NCBI RefSeq assembly: GCF_036226405.1
Contig: NZ_CP108464.1
Coordinates: 7,874,001-7,938,000 of the forward strand
Length of the DNA: 64,000 bases
Origin: Streptomyces sp. NBC_01260
Lineage (GTDB): Bacteria > Actinomycetota > Actinomycetes > Streptomycetales > Streptomycetaceae
Direction of reading: 5' to 3'
A model generated the notes under the pieces. It ran no database searches. It was not told the DNA's origin and saw only the letters and a list, made by a program, of their open reading frames with translations. This document shows positions 26,643-33,865 of this stretch, in pieces. Within the stretch, counting starts at the first letter, position 1. Each line of letters opens with the position of its first letter. The position numbers and the translations under genes are program-made.

Positions 26643-27557
26643 GTGTCGTTCATCTCGGGGCGGCGCACCGGACAACGGGGAGCGCGGCGGTTCACCCGCC
26701 GCGATCTCGTCGTGCTCGGCGTGCTGCTCGGCATACCAGTCCTGCTCGACATCGCCATCGTCTGGGGGCCGACCCTCGCCTCGGTCGCCCTCTCCTTCAC
26801 CAGCTGGGACGGCATCGGCGACATCAAGTGGGTCGGTACGCGCAACTACGCGAACCTGTTCACCAACTACCCGCAGTTCTGGCCGGCCGCCCGCCACAAC
26901 CTGCTCTGGCTCGGCTTCCTCGGCCTGGTCGCCGCACCGTTCGGGCTGCTCCTCGCCGTACTCATCGACAAGGGCGTGCGCTTCAGCCGCTTCTACCAGT
27001 CGACCCTGTACATGCCCGTCGTGCTGTCGCTCGCGGTGGTCGGCTTCATCGCCCAGCTGATCTTCTCCCGCGACCAGGGCGCCCTCAACGCGATCGTCGG
27101 CGACACCCGGACGCCGACCGACTGGCTGGGCGACCCCGACCTCAACATCTGGATGATCCTGCTGGCCGCCGCCTGGCGCCACACCGGCTACGTGATGATC
27201 CTCTACCTCGCCGGGCTCAAGGCCGTCGACCCCTCGCTGAAGGAGGCCGCCGCGATCGACGGGGCGAGCGAGACCCAGACCTTCTTCCGCGTCGTCTTCC
27301 CCACGCTCCGGCCGGTCAACGTCATCGTCGGGGTCATCACCGTCATCGAGTCGCTGCGCGCATTCGACATCGTGTACGCGGTCAATCACGGCCGCAACGG
27401 CCTCGAACTGCTCTCGGTTCTCGTCACCGACAACATCATCGGCGAGGCCAGCCGGATCGGATTCGGCTCCGCCATCGCCGTCGTCCTGCTCGCCGTCTCG
27501 CTGGGATTCGTCGCGACGTATCTGGTCCAGGAGCTCCGAGGGGAGAAGAACCGATGA
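26643..27557 (+). CDS. Sugar ABC transporter permease (MalF/UgpA-like)
   Basis: 304 residues from a GTG at 26643, 16 bases after the binding-protein gene. It has six membrane segments and the EAA loop (LKEAAAIDGASETQTFFRVV) that docks the ATPase. It overlaps the next permease by an ATGA junction. No ATPase gene is in the operon, so it probably uses a shared MsiK-type ATPase encoded elsewhere, as is usual in Streptomyces. Confidence 0.92.
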   Translation: MSFISGRRTGQRGARRFTRRDLVVLGVLLGIPVLLDIAIVWGPTLASVALSFTSWDGIGDIKWVGTRNYANLFTNYPQFWPAARHNLLWLGFLGLVAAPFGLLLAVLIDKGVRFSRFYQSTLYMPVVLSLAVVGFIAQLIFSRDQGALNAIVGDTRTPTDWLGDPDLNIWMILLAAAWRHTGYVMILYLAGLKAVDPSLKEAAAIDGASETQTFFRVVFPTLRPVNVIVGVITVIESLRAFDIVYAVNHGRNGLELLSVLVTDNIIGEASRIGFGSAIAVVLLAVSLGFVATYLVQELRGEKNR

Positions 27558-28465
27558 CCACTCAGATCTCCGCCGTCCGGCCGGCACCCCCTGGCCCCAC
27601 CACGGCCCGACGCAGACTCCGCCCCGGCCGGCTCGGCGTGCACGCCTTCCTGATGACGGTCTCGCTCGCCTTCCTCGCACCGCTCGTCCTCGCCGTGTAC
27701 GCGTCGCTGCGGCCGTACGACGAGACCTCCGAGCACGGCTACTTCTCGCTTCCGCGCCATCTCTCCCTGGACTACTACCGGCAGGCGTTCAGCGACTCCG
27801 GCATGACGAAGTACTTCATCAACACCATGATCATCGCGGTGCCGGGGGTGCTCATCACCCTCTTCCTCGCCTCGTTCGTGGCCTTCGCGCTCGCACGGCT
27901 GAAGATGCGCGGCGGGCTCGTCCTGCTGATGCTTTTCACCGCCGGGAACCTGCTCCCGCAGCAGGTGATCGTCACGCCCCTGTACGTCGTCTTCAACCGC
28001 ATCCCGCTGCCGTACTGGATGTCCGACTCGATGACGATGTTCGACTCGTACTGGGCCGTCGTCCTCGTCCAGATCGGCTTCCAGCTCGGTTTCTGCGTCT
28101 TCGTACTGGCCAACTTCATGCGTACCCTCCCGCAGGAGATCCTGGAGGCGGCCGTCGTGGACGGAGCGGGGGTCTGGACCCAGTTCTGGCGGATCACCCT
28201 GCCGTTGTGCCGCCCCGCACTCGCCGCGCTCGGCACGCTCCAGTTCACCTGGATGTACAACGACTTCCTCTGGGCCCTGGTCTTCATCTCCGACGGTGAC
28301 AAACTCCCGATCACCTCGGCACTGAACAATCTGCGCGGGCAGTTCTTCACCGACTACAACCTGCTCGCCGCCGGCTCGGTGATCGTGGCGCTCCCGACCA
28401 TCGTGGTCTTCCTGCTGCTGCAACGGCACTTCATCGCCGGGCTCACCCTGGGATCCAGCAAGTGA
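27554..28465 (+). CDS. Sugar ABC transporter permease (MalG/UgpE-like)
   Basis: 303 residues, with the ATG at 27554 overlapping the previous stop (ATGA). It has six membrane segments; the EAA motif is LEAAVVDGAGVWTQFWRITL. The final segments (LLAAGSVIVALPTIVVFLLL, then QRHFIAGLTLGSSK) are typical of the MalG family. It partners the permease above. A 13-bp hairpin terminator follows 40 bases after the stop. Confidence 0.92.
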   Translation: MTTQISAVRPAPPGPTTARRRLRPGRLGVHAFLMTVSLAFLAPLVLAVYASLRPYDETSEHGYFSLPRHLSLDYYRQAFSDSGMTKYFINTMIIAVPGVLITLFLASFVAFALARLKMRGGLVLLMLFTAGNLLPQQVIVTPLYVVFNRIPLPYWMSDSMTMFDSYWAVVLVQIGFQLGFCVFVLANFMRTLPQEILEAAVVDGAGVWTQFWRITLPLCRPALAALGTLQFTWMYNDFLWALVFISDGDKLPITSALNNLRGQFFTDYNLLAAGSVIVALPTIVVFLLLQRHFIAGLTLGSSK

Positions 28466-28505
28466 CGTGCTGACCTGGCGAGACGGGGATGCCAAGAGTT
28501 CTCGT

Positions 28506-28547
28506 CGCCGAGCGGCAGGCGCGCACGCGCCCGTCTGCCGCTCGGCG
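28506..28547 (+). terminator. Strong terminator after the ABC importer operon
   Basis: A perfect 13-bp stem (CGCCGAGCGGCAG with CTGCCGCTCGGCG) encloses a 16-base loop that is itself partly self-complementary. Confidence 0.8.
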
Positions 28548-28614
28548 TGAGTCCGCTCGTATCCCTTCGGGAAACGGGCTGGAGGATGACAGCGGTCTCG
28601 GATTCACGCACCTC

Positions 28615-28681
28615 CCGGTGCGCGGGCGACGGATACGTCTCCTGCCAGGAGAGGATCCGGGTCCGAATCCCGGCCACCGGT
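28615..28681 (+). other. tRNA-like pseudo-structure
   Basis: This 67-base stretch has a 7-bp acceptor-like pairing with one mismatch (CCGGTGC with CCACCGG), an anticodon-like loop CTGCCAG in a 4-bp stem, and a T-arm-like CCGGG-TCCGAAT-CCCGG. The D-arm is too short, and the invariant T54-T55 and T8 are missing. It is at best a degenerate tRNA or an attachment-site relic, and it could be chance. Confidence 0.25.
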
Positions 28682-28690
28682 ACAGAGCGG

Positions 28691-29815
28691 TCAGCGCGGT
28701 GCATCCCGTGCGGCCAGGGCGATCATGCGGTGCATGGCCGCTGTCGGAATCGCCGGGTTCCGGGCGGCGTCCTCGGCGGTGTCGTCATCGAGGAGCAGGG
28801 AGACCAGGTCCTCCGCCGGCAGGGCCGGGTTCTGCCGGGCCTGTCGCCGGACACCGTGGTCGGCGTCGCCGAGCAGCCTGACGGCGGAATCGGGGGACAG
28901 CCGGACGTCACCGGCAGCGCTGCCGCGCACCCGGGGATCGGGATCGCGGCTGAACCGTTCGACGAGGGCAGCGCACGACCCGGGATCGTCGAGCGCCAGA
29001 AGACGCATCCGGGGTTCCGGGGCCTCGGCGAAGCGGAGCAGGTTGTGACGGGGGAAGTTGGGGTGGTTGCGGGGGCGCCCGGGGAACGAGAGGCTGCCGG
29101 GCCACCAGCTCCACACCTCCAGGAGTAGCTCCGCCGGGGCGTCGTCGCAGGACTCGGTGAGGAAGAGGCGCACGACGCGGTCCTCGTCGTGGGCGAGGAG
29201 GTCCACGACATCGGACGGAAGGCGCGGGGCGCGGGCCACGCTGCGGCGGATCCGAAGGTTCGGTGACATGGCGAGTTGACGCATCGCGGCGGAGTCGGCG
29301 TGGAGGGCGGCGATCCACCACACCGCGTAGGTGCGGTCATCGACGCCGATGTCAGCGACGGTGGCGGCCATCGACGCGACCTCGGCCGGGTCCGAAGGCG
29401 GCCGGGGCCCGGAGCCGGGCGCCGGCTCGACACCGGCCCGGCGTCCTGACTCCGGGTACGCGGCCTGTTCCGCCGCCAGCTCCGCCAGAGCGCTGCGGAA
29501 CGGCGAATCCGGCGAGGCGGTCAGGAGCCGGTCCCACTGGGCGGGCGAGAGCCTCCCCGATTCGGCGGCCATTGCGCGAACGCGCCTGGAGGGGTGGATG
29601 ACCGCGGCGTCGAGGACACCGGCCGGGAGGTCGTCGCGGTACAGGAAGTACACGATCGGGTGCCGCCCCACGTCGAAGAGGCTGATCAGCACCTCCGCAG
29701 GCGCGGCCCGGTTGAGTCCCAGACCGCTCAACCACGCCCCGGCCAGCTGCTCGCAGGGCCGAAAGTCCTCGGACAGTGCGGCCCAGGCCTCCCGGCCGGC
29801 ATCGGTCTCGGTCAT
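28691..29815 (-). CDS. Leucine-rich-repeat-variant / HEAT-like repeat protein
   Basis: 374 residues. The repeats are visible as DPDPRVRGSAAGDVRLSPD, DADHGVRRQARQNPALPAED and DDTAEDAARNPAIPTAAM, together with HPSRRVRAMAAESGRLSPAQ near residue 75. These resemble LRV or HEAT-like alpha-solenoid repeats, usually protein-binding scaffolds. No catalytic motif, signal peptide or membrane segment is seen. It is a single gene, and its role is unknown. Confidence 0.7.
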   Translation of the reverse strand: MTETDAGREAWAALSEDFRPCEQLAGAWLSGLGLNRAAPAEVLISLFDVGRHPIVYFLYRDDLPAGVLDAAVIHPSRRVRAMAAESGRLSPAQWDRLLTASPDSPFRSALAELAAEQAAYPESGRRAGVEPAPGSGPRPPSDPAEVASMAATVADIGVDDRTYAVWWIAALHADSAAMRQLAMSPNLRIRRSVARAPRLPSDVVDLLAHDEDRVVRLFLTESCDDAPAELLLEVWSWWPGSLSFPGRPRNHPNFPRHNLLRFAEAPEPRMRLLALDDPGSCAALVERFSRDPDPRVRGSAAGDVRLSPDSAVRLLGDADHGVRRQARQNPALPAEDLVSLLLDDDTAEDAARNPAIPTAAMHRMIALAARDAPR

Positions 29816-29971
29816 CCGTCGATTGAACAGGTGCGGAATTGAATGATCAATGCTTCCTCACGTCCCGGAGCTGCGGGCACACTCGGCCCGGACGGGCGGA
29901 CATGCCTCCGATCGAGTCACACGGACCCGCTGACCGAGGAAGTTGTCAGTGGTCGGTGCGATCCTGCTGGT

Positions 29972-30238
29972 ATGGACGAGATCATGCGGCGACGGGTGTA
30001 CGGCGCCGATCACGACGACCCCGACCCGGGGCCCCGGCCGGGGCGTGTCTACCGGGAGCTGGTGGGTGGCCCGCTCGACGGGCTGCTGCTGGACGTGACC
30101 GGCTGGACGGCGGTCGCCCTCGCGGACGGCTCCGCCCTGATCACCGAGATCGGCTCCTACGGGGCCGGCGGCAGGGCCGAGTACGGACCGAGGGTGAATG
30201 AGCCGTACAAGTGGGACTGGCGGGGCGACACCCCCTGA
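29972..30238 (+). CDS. Small conserved-looking hypothetical protein (88 aa)
   Basis: From the ATG at 29972: an Asp/Pro-rich N-terminus, then GRVYRELVGGPLDGLLLDVT and GSALITEIGSYGAGGRAEYG. The pattern is of a small soluble beta-protein common in Streptomyces; no function is recognised. No ribosome site is obvious, so the transcript may be leaderless. An upstream frame extension to 29843 lacks coding character. Confidence 0.6.
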   Translation: MDEIMRRRVYGADHDDPDPGPRPGRVYRELVGGPLDGLLLDVTGWTAVALADGSALITEIGSYGAGGRAEYGPRVNEPYKWDWRGDTP

Positions 30239-30366
30239 GCGCCAGGGTTTGTTCCGTGTGTTCTCCGGAACCCTGCCCGCCCCGCGGCGGCCGGCGCTCC
30301 GGGGCGGCACCGGTCAGGCGGGCTGCCCCGTGGCACCGGCCGTTCACTCGTGTGCCCCGTCAGTGC

Positions 30367-30543
30367 TCAGCGGCCCCGGTCCGCGTACTGCTGCGGCACG
30401 ACCACCAGGAACGCGTCCTGTTCCAGGTCCATCACGACCTCGGCCGCGACACCCTCGCCCCGGCGGGCCGCCGCGAACTCCTCGGCCGGCCAGCTGCCCC
30501 GCGGGCCTCCTGCGGGGAACTGCTCAAGCACGGTGCGAAGCAC
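30367..30543 (-). CDS. Small hypothetical protein (58 aa)
   Basis: A GTG at 30543 with a GGGGGTGG ribosome site encodes 58 residues. The C-terminal part reads VMDLEQDAFLVVVPQQYADR, and upstream of it lies PAEEFAAARRGEGVAAEV. The composition (acidic, alternating hydrophobic strand, tyrosine) and codon use indicate a real gene rather than a shadow. No function is recognised. It is the last intact gene before the island junction at about 30771. Confidence 0.55.
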   Translation of the reverse strand: MLRTVLEQFPAGGPRGSWPAEEFAAARRGEGVAAEVVMDLEQDAFLVVVPQQYADRGR

Positions 30544-30749
30544 GGTCCACCCCCTGTCGTTCCTTCTGCTGTCCGCTCCAACGACGTCCGGCCCGTCCCC
30601 GTTACGGCTCCGTGGGCGCCGCTCCCCGTGCCCCGGGCCGCCCGCGACGGCCGCCCGTGATTGCGCTCGTGCAACGGCATCGCCTCAAACGGGTTTTCGC
30701 GGGAGGGTGTTGCGGGCAAGCCACAGGGGGCTACGGAAGAGGGGGAACC

Positions 30750-30848
30750 GTGATCGTCTGGATCAACGGTCGGGTCGACAAAGAGCCTGCTCGGCGGCCT
30801 ACCTGCTTCTATTCGCTCCGAAACTTAGCCCTACTCAGCTTTAGCTAG
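30750..30848 (+). pseudogene. Severed 5' end of an AAA/P-loop ATPase-like gene
   Basis: A GTG with a full ribosome site (GAGGGGGAACC) starts VIVWINGR. This is the conserved beginning of Streptomyces P-loop proteins that continue with a GxxGxGKT Walker A motif. Here the similarity stops after WING at about 30770 and is followed by AT-richer, non-homologous sequence that reaches a stop at 30846. The gene appears cut by the left edge of the island. Confidence 0.5.
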
Positions 30849-30877
30849 CCGTAGTCAGCCTTGATTGGGAAGATCTT

Positions 30878-30913
30878 TCTCCCATCCGTCTCCCATGGGA
30901 GACGGATGGGAGA
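30878..30913. repeat. 36-bp perfect palindrome
   Basis: Two 18-bp arms meet with no spacer (TCTCCCATCCGTCTCCCA and its complement). It lies about 105 bp inside the island and is the first of five long hairpins. Confidence 0.9.
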
Positions 30914-31049
30914 GGGCTGCGATGGAGTCCCAGATCCGGGACCATTCGGTCAACCACGGGGCGCCGTGAGCTATCGCCGCCGAGGGGACTCGGGCCCGCC
31001 GGGCTACCCCAGGGGGCCGCCGCCATCCGGCTCCCGGCCGCCGGTCAGA

Positions 31050-31085
31050 TGCTTGCCCGCCGGGCGTGCGCCCGGCGGGCAAGCA
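31050..31085. repeat. Perfect 17-bp-arm hairpin
   Basis: Left arm TGCTTGCCCGCCGGGCG and its exact complement are separated by two bases. No associated gene end is intact. Confidence 0.9.
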
Positions 31086-31103
31086 AGGTGAAGTCCCATG
31101 CAT

Positions 31104-31245
31104 GGCCGGGTCCGGGGCCGGGCCCGTGGTCCGTCGGCGGCGGTAGACCTTCTGCCGGCAGGCGGCGTCGCAGTACGCATAATCCGCGCGCCCAGCAGAA
31201 ACGGGCGTGCCGCAGGCGCCGCAGGGGCGGCCCGATCCCCAGCAT
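31104..31245 (-). pseudogene. Fragment of a zinc-finger protein (CxxC...YCxxxCRQxxYRR type)
   Basis: On the minus strand one frame reads RPCGACGTPVSAGRADYAYC followed by DAACRQKVYRRRR. This is the treble-clef-like motif (two CxxC/CxxxC pairs plus basic helix) at the ends of many Streptomyces plasmid and DNA-binding proteins. An in-frame TGA lies about 24 codons upstream and no start codon precedes the motif, so it is a relic without a usable start. Confidence 0.5.
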
Positions 31246-31485
31246 CGGCTAAGCGTGCGCGTGCGGGATGTTTCGGCATACCCGGGAGCAGGTCACCCCC
31301 TCATCAGCACTTCCGTCCTGAGGACGACGGTCAGGCCGCACCCGGCGGCACACGCCTGGGGCGGGAGAGCAGCTGGGCCCGCAGGCGCTGGTCGCCATGC
31401 AGGCGGGCCGCGACGCGGATACCCGATCCTCGCCGACCACCTGCGTGACCAGCTGTACGTTCTGGTGCCGCCCGCCACCAGGCTG

Positions 31486-31668
31486 TCACTTGGTTGCGGG
31501 CTCCACGTCCGCGCGAGCCGCATCGACCTCGTTCCGCATCTGCCGCTCGATCACCTCGACGGGCTCAGCGAGCCATTCGGCAACCTCGTCAACGGCGGCT
31601 TTCTCCTCAAGCCACTGGACCAATGGTCGGGTCGCCCGGGGGTGAGATCCCCCCGGGCGACCCGACCA
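31486..31668 (-). pseudogene. Fragment with coiled-coil character
   Basis: The minus-strand frame ends VQWLEEKAAVDEVAEWLAEP then EVIERQMRNEVDAARADVEP, an acidic amphipathic helix. It looks like the C-terminus of a real protein. Upstream the frame runs into the hairpin at 31624-31668 and has no credible start or ribosome site. Function unknown. Confidence 0.35.
31624..31668. repeat. Perfect 19-bp-arm hairpin
   Basis: TGGTCGGGTCGCCCGGGGG pairs exactly with its complement across a seven-base loop. Confidence 0.92.
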
Positions 31669-31678
31669 CTGTGATTGC

Positions 31679-31710
31679 ATCGCCCCGCCGAACTATCGCC
31701 CCGCCGAACT
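31679..31710. repeat. Tandem 16-bp direct repeat
   Basis: ATCGCCCCGCCGAACT occurs twice without spacer; the second copy forms the left arm of the next hairpin. Confidence 0.92.
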
Positions 31711-31722
31711 GTTCGGCGGGGC
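31698..31722. repeat. 12-bp-arm hairpin
   Basis: GCCCCGCCGAAC and its complement are separated by a single T. Confidence 0.9.
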
Positions 31723-31723
31723 A

Positions 31724-31775
31724 GCGTTACTACGCTCCTGGTGACCGTGAGTGGTCGCCAGGAGCGTAGTAACGC
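31724..31775. repeat. 18-bp-arm hairpin with extended stem
   Basis: GCGTTACTACGCTCCTGG pairs perfectly with 31758-31775. One G-T and four further pairs extend it towards a six-base loop. It covers the 3' end of the minus-strand frame at 31730-32170 and may be its terminator. Confidence 0.9.
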
Positions 31776-32170
31776 CAGGCCGGGTCGTTGATCCAGGCTG
31801 TCTGGGGTATTGCGGGTGGTTGGGGACGGCGGCCGAAGCGTTCGGGGTGACGAGTGTATGCCTGGGCGAGGACCTGCTCACAGGTCAGGTCCTCGAGGAC
31901 GAGCTCCTGCTTCTGGTCGTCGCCGTCGACCGGGTCGGGCGCGGCGAGCGGACGCGGCGCGGGCAGCACGACCGGCGCCATCGGCGCGGCCGGGACGTCG
32001 TCGGCCGGCTGCGCGGCGGCTGCTGCGGCGCGGGCTGCCTTCGCTTCGGCCTGCCGGGCGCGGTACTGCTCCCACTCGTACGCCTTCGCCCATGCCCTGG
32101 CCGTCACGGTCTCGTGCAGTTGCTGCTCGGTGGCCGCCCGCCGCTCGGTTCGACGGCATCGTTGTTCCAT
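31730..32170 (-). CDS. Hypothetical protein with transposase-like C-terminal tail
   Basis: 146 residues. The N-terminal half is charged and helical (AWAKAYEWEQYRARQAEAKA then an Ala-rich run), followed by a Pro-rich linker. The C-terminal VLAQAYTRHPERFGRRPQPP then AIPQTAWINDPAWR resembles the tail of Streptomyces IS3-type integrase-core transposases (H-P-E-R-F ... A-W-I-N). It may be a chimera of an unrelated 5' part and a transposase tail, or a divergent accessory protein. The start and function are uncertain. Confidence 0.4.
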   Translation of the reverse strand: MEQRCRRTERRAATEQQLHETVTARAWAKAYEWEQYRARQAEAKAARAAAAAAQPADDVPAAPMAPVVLPAPRPLAAPDPVDGDDQKQELVLEDLTCEQVLAQAYTRHPERFGRRPQPPAIPQTAWINDPAWRYYAPGDHSRSPGA

Positions 32171-32248
32171 GCCCCGCCGGATCGGGCTTGGCTCCGGATA
32201 GCCGTCCAGAGGACCGTAGCTACGGCGGGGACACTGTGGCGCAGGTGT

Positions 32249-33076
32249 TCAGTTGGTCGTGGTGAGGTTCTTCTCCAGCGCGGTGATGTAGTTGGGCAGG
32301 TGGTGGTCTTTGATGGCGTCGGTCTCGGGGGCGAACAGGTCGGCGCCCAGGCCCTTGGCCCGGTCCTGCAGCATCGCGACCATGGGCATGGCCTGGTGGA
32401 GCCGGCCGCTGGCGTCGAAGTAGCGCAGCGCGTCAACGTGGGTGTAGGCGGGCTCGGGCGGGAGGTGCGGAACGATGTCGTTGTTGTTGACGAAGCGGTA
32501 GCAGCGGTTGGTGAACGCCTTGTTGTGCGCGCCGGCGAGCAGCCGGTCGCAGGTGCGGGGCTGGCCGAAGGTGTAGACGCCGTCCGCGAGCAGCCGCGGC
32601 TCCTCGAAGTAGAGGCGGGCGCCGGCCAGCATCGCCAGCGCCGCGCCGAGGCTGTGGCCGGTGAACCAGACGCTCTGCCCCTGGGTACGTAGTTCCAGGA
32701 CGGTGTCGCGGACCTGCGGGTAGACGGATTGCAGGGCCTGGTGGAAGCCGTAGTGGACGAAGCCTTTGTTCCCCGGTCCCAGAACGGGCGGTGTGTCGAC
32801 GTCGGTGAGCCAGTCACGGATCTTGGCGACCTCGGTGCCCCGGAAGCCCGTGATGATCATGCGGTCGCTGGCCATGACGTATGCCTGGGTGTCCTCGATC
32901 GGGAACGGCATCTTGTGCGTCGACTCGAAGTACCGCATCTCGTCGAATCCCCATGCGCGGGCCTGGGCCTCGATGCCGTCCCGGTCCAGCGAGGCCAGTC
33001 CGGCCGCCCTGCCCATCCAATAGGCATGCGTGGGGCTGTAGCCGGTCGTCGAATGGTCCAGGTCGGGAATAGTCAT
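32249..33076 (-). CDS. Lipase, class 3 family
   Basis: 275 residues from the ATG at 33076. The alpha/beta-hydrolase nucleophile elbow is SVWFTGHSLGAALAMLAGAR (GHSLG). The oxyanion-hole region is MIITGFRGTEVAKIRDWLTD, the probable Asp lies near FVNNNDIVPHLPP, and His follows. This is the class 3 (fungal-type) lipase family. No signal peptide is seen, so the protein may be intracellular or need another export route. Neighbouring genes are fragments, and it appears to be an isolated cargo gene. Confidence 0.85.
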   Translation of the reverse strand: MTIPDLDHSTTGYSPTHAYWMGRAAGLASLDRDGIEAQARAWGFDEMRYFESTHKMPFPIEDTQAYVMASDRMIITGFRGTEVAKIRDWLTDVDTPPVLGPGNKGFVHYGFHQALQSVYPQVRDTVLELRTQGQSVWFTGHSLGAALAMLAGARLYFEEPRLLADGVYTFGQPRTCDRLLAGAHNKAFTNRCYRFVNNNDIVPHLPPEPAYTHVDALRYFDASGRLHQAMPMVAMLQDRAKGLGADLFAPETDAIKDHHLPNYITALEKNLTTTN

Positions 33077-33480
33077 CGGTGTCCTTCGCGAAAGTCGGCT
33101 GCGGTCGCCCAGCAACCTAGCTCTGCGGCTGAACACCGGGGGTCGGCCGCGCCTGCGACCACCCGAACGGACGCAACACCGCCGGGGCGGGTCGGGCGGC
33201 TTGCGGATCGCCGTCCGATTTTCGAGCTGCGCGAGCGGCTCGCCACCACCGCAGCCCAGCTGGCCGGTCCGGACCAGTCACCGCCGCTGATCGAGGTCTG
33301 GTTGTCGCTCTTCTTACCCCTGGGCGCCCGTGACTTCGCGTACAGCACCACCGCCGCCAACTTCGGCCCATCCTTCAGCCCGGCGATCGACGGGTCCGCC
33401 AGCAGCGCCTGGACCGTGGCAAGCAGCCGCATCCTCCGACCAAGGCGCAGCGGATCGTCGTCGCTGTTGGCCCCGCTCAC
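33073..33480 (-). pseudogene. Truncated HTH regulator: intact N-terminus, lost C-terminus
   Basis: The first 60 or so residues (RLLATVQALLADPSIAGLKD then GPKLAAVVLYAKSRAPRGKK) match the start of Streptomyces plasmid-type helix-turn-helix proteins, where a SW..ELGRWLG-like HTH follows. Here the sequence after about residue 68 becomes Arg/Ser-rich, non-homologous filler that ends at the lipase start. A GTG near 33480 has weak support. Confidence 0.5.
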
Positions 33481-33572
33481 GTGCGAAGTGACCGCGAGGC
33501 CAACCCAGAGAATGCCGTCCTGTCAGGGCACCCCTCCCGACCGTACGGTCAACCGTCCCTGACTGCGTGGTC

Positions 33573-33812
33573 ACGTTGGTGGGATGTTGATCGGTTGAGG
33601 GCGCGTCAGGGCGTGGTAGGGGTCGGGCGGGGGCCTGGGTCACGCGGCGGTGGGCAGGGCGGTAGCACCGGTGATCTGGTTCCAGATGGCGAAGCGGATG
33701 GTCATCTCGGCTCGGTGGTCGGGGGCGGTCATGTGGTGGCGGTCGGGTCGGAAGTGGGGTGAGATCCCGGTGAACGCGGACAGGAACCGCTGCGCCCCGC
33801 CAATGCTGCTTT
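33573..33812 (-). mobile_element. IS6-type fragment: left end and transposase C-terminus
   Basis: Bases 33640-33812 (minus) encode SIGGAQRFLSAFTGISPHFR, then the tail ending in a TGA at 33640. It closely parallels the complete IS6 transposase at 44030-44749. A terminal-repeat-like sequence (GTGGTCACGTTGGTGGG) lies at about 33573. The N-terminal three quarters of the gene is gone. Confidence 0.75.
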
Positions 33813-33865
33813 CATCGGCCCTGTTCTCGTATAGCTGCCGCCAGGTGGCGAGTAACGCTGAGTGA

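Larger units (their letters stand above)
30849..31485. other. Gene-poor island sequence with hairpins and a zinc-finger relic
   Basis: No intact gene is supportable here. The stretch contains the 36-bp palindrome, the hairpin at 31050-31085 and the zinc-finger fragment described separately. The rest shows only low-quality open frames. Confidence 0.6.

Noticed and set aside
29859..30201. Frames overlapping the 88-residue gene at 29972
   Set aside because: They lack coding character; the 29972 frame has a consistent protein-like pattern.
31494..31769. 91-codon plus-strand frame through the hairpin cluster
   Set aside because: It arises from the palindromes: both strands encode the same YYAPGD-like end because of the inverted repeat. 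There is no ribosome site.
30878..31775. CRISPR array
   Set aside because: The hairpins differ from each other, there is no regular repeat-spacer spacing and no cas gene in the window.
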